NCBI GenBank assembly: GCA_014359855.1
Contig: JACIYQ010000004.1
Span: 1-14,597 of the forward strand
DNA length: 14,597 nt
From: Parvibaculum sp.
GTDB taxonomy: Bacteria; Pseudomonadota; Alphaproteobacteria; Parvibaculales; Parvibaculaceae
Reading direction: 5' to 3'
The translations under genes and the position numbers were made by a program. Positions 13,944 through 14,597 of the stretch are shown here, piece by piece. The notes under the pieces are model-generated. The model made no database searches. It was not told the origin of the DNA and saw only the letters and a list, made by a program, of their open reading frames with translations. Position 1 is the first letter of the stretch. Each line of letters opens with the position of its first letter.

Positions 13944-13959
13944 GACGGCGGATGCCGTC
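13944..13959 (-). terminator. Hairpin downstream of the cold-shock gene
   Basis: GACGGC (13944-13949), a four-base loop, then GCCGTC (13954-13959) form a perfect 6-bp GC-rich stem, about 35 bases after the cold-shock gene's stop on the minus strand. No T tract follows, so it is at best a weak or Rho-assisted terminator, or a 3'-end stabiliser. Confidence 0.3.
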
Positions 13960-13994
13960 CTGATAGCATGCACTGCGGATGGGATGAAACGCGA

Positions 13995-14549
13995 TCAGTT
14001 ACCCGGAGGCGTGTCCAGCATCATTTCGGCGACCATGAGCCCCTTCGGGCCTTCTCCGAAACGCACCTGCACCTGTTCACCCGGCACAAGGTCGCGGACC
14101 CCGAATCGCCGCAGCGTTTCCATGTGAACGAAAATGTCCGGCGTTCCCTCGCCACGGGTGACGAACCCATAGCCGCGCGCCCGGTTGAACCATTTGACCG
14201 TTACTGTTTCGAAGTCGCCGATCGGGACGACCTGCGCCACACCGAAACGACCGGCCGCGCGCGCGCCTTCCGCCGCCGGCTTGACGGCAGTGGTGTCGTC
14301 GATCTCGAGAACCTTGATGGCCTGATTTCCCTTGGGGCGGCGCACCGCCTCGCAAGTCACGGTGGTGCCTTCGTCGAGCCCGTCCCGTCCCGCCTGCTTC
14401 AGGCACGACAAGTGAACCAGAACATCGTCCCGCCCGTCTTCGGGAATGATGAAACCGTAGCCCTTGACCGCATCAAACCATTTGACGACGCCCGTGACCT
14501 CGAAAGACACGTCGACGGAATCCGCCACACTTTCCAAACGCTCTTCCAT
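13995..14549 (-). CDS. Double cold-shock-domain protein
   Basis: A protein of about 184 residues with two cold-shock domains, a layout common in alphaproteobacteria. Domain 1 (about 15-85) has the RNA-binding motifs KGYGFI (RNP1) and VLVHLS (RNP2). Domain 2 (about 115-180) has RGYGFV and IFVHME. They are joined by an alanine-rich linker (about 86-110). Such proteins bind single-stranded nucleic acid and melt RNA structure in stress or stationary phase. ATG 14549 (MEERLESV) is my preferred start; ATG 14567 is possible. The frame stays open to the window edge with a TTG at 14597, so the start is not settled. The promoter is outside or at the edge of the window. Confidence 0.88.
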   Translation of the reverse strand: MEERLESVADSVDVSFEVTGVVKWFDAVKGYGFIIPEDGRDDVLVHLSCLKQAGRDGLDEGTTVTCEAVRRPKGNQAIKVLEIDDTTAVKPAAEGARAAGRFGVAQVVPIGDFETVTVKWFNRARGYGFVTRGEGTPDIFVHMETLRRFGVRDLVPGEQVQVRFGEGPKGLMVAEMMLDTPPGN

Positions 14550-14597
14550 CCCCACCACGATCGTCATCCGGACAGTCAACGAAAGGTTTGGCCTCAA

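Overview
The window is GC-rich, has tightly packed genes with AGGAG-type ribosome sites, and reads as the chromosome of an alphaproteobacterium. The evidence is an aapJQMP-type general amino-acid ABC transporter, an NDUFS4-like complex I accessory subunit (a family of alphaproteobacteria and mitochondria), a two-domain cold-shock protein and a stand-alone LigD-type polymerase. The gene content would suit Rhizobiales or a relative such as Parvibaculum, but that placement is an inference. I see no insertion sequence, phage gene, CRISPR array or integration scar; this looks like ordinary core chromosome.

Layout. Positions 1-3289 are all on the plus strand: the tail of a probable cyclopropane-fatty-acid synthase, a NudF-like Nudix hydrolase, a cysteine synthase, a 3-mercaptopyruvate sulfurtransferase and a GNAT acetyltransferase. 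They converge on 3298-7515 (minus), the four-gene amino-acid transporter in the order aapJ, aapQ, aapM, aapP. Divergent from aapJ lies metC (cystathionine beta-lyase), followed by a small orphan biotinyl-domain protein. This meets, stop codon overlapping stop codon, a minus-strand FAD-dependent sugar-lactone/alditol oxidase-like gene (9090-10415). A Sel1-repeat secreted or membrane protein with a clear terminator follows (10533-11297, minus), then a stand-alone LigD-type polymerase/primase (11554-12459, plus).

Positions 12469-14597 hold tRNA-Arg(UCU), the complex I subunit, a 73-residue unknown protein with its own terminator, tRNA-Pro(UGG), a PaaI-like thioesterase broken by one extra base in a G6 run, and a double cold-shock-domain protein that may start inside the window.

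How the genes fit together. cysK makes cysteine, sseA moves sulfur from mercaptopyruvate, metC cleaves cystathionine to homocysteine, and the Aap transporter brings in amino acids. The first 8.9 kb is therefore largely a sulfur-amino-acid and amino-acid-uptake neighbourhood. The rest is unlinked housekeeping: respiration, tRNAs, cold-shock RNA binding and possibly end-joining repair.

I did not find a convincing undescribed system. The points most worth checking are the thioesterase frameshift, the missing normal start codon of the biotinyl protein, the stand-alone LigD polymerase domain, and the dyad in the divergent promoter region near 12.9 kb.
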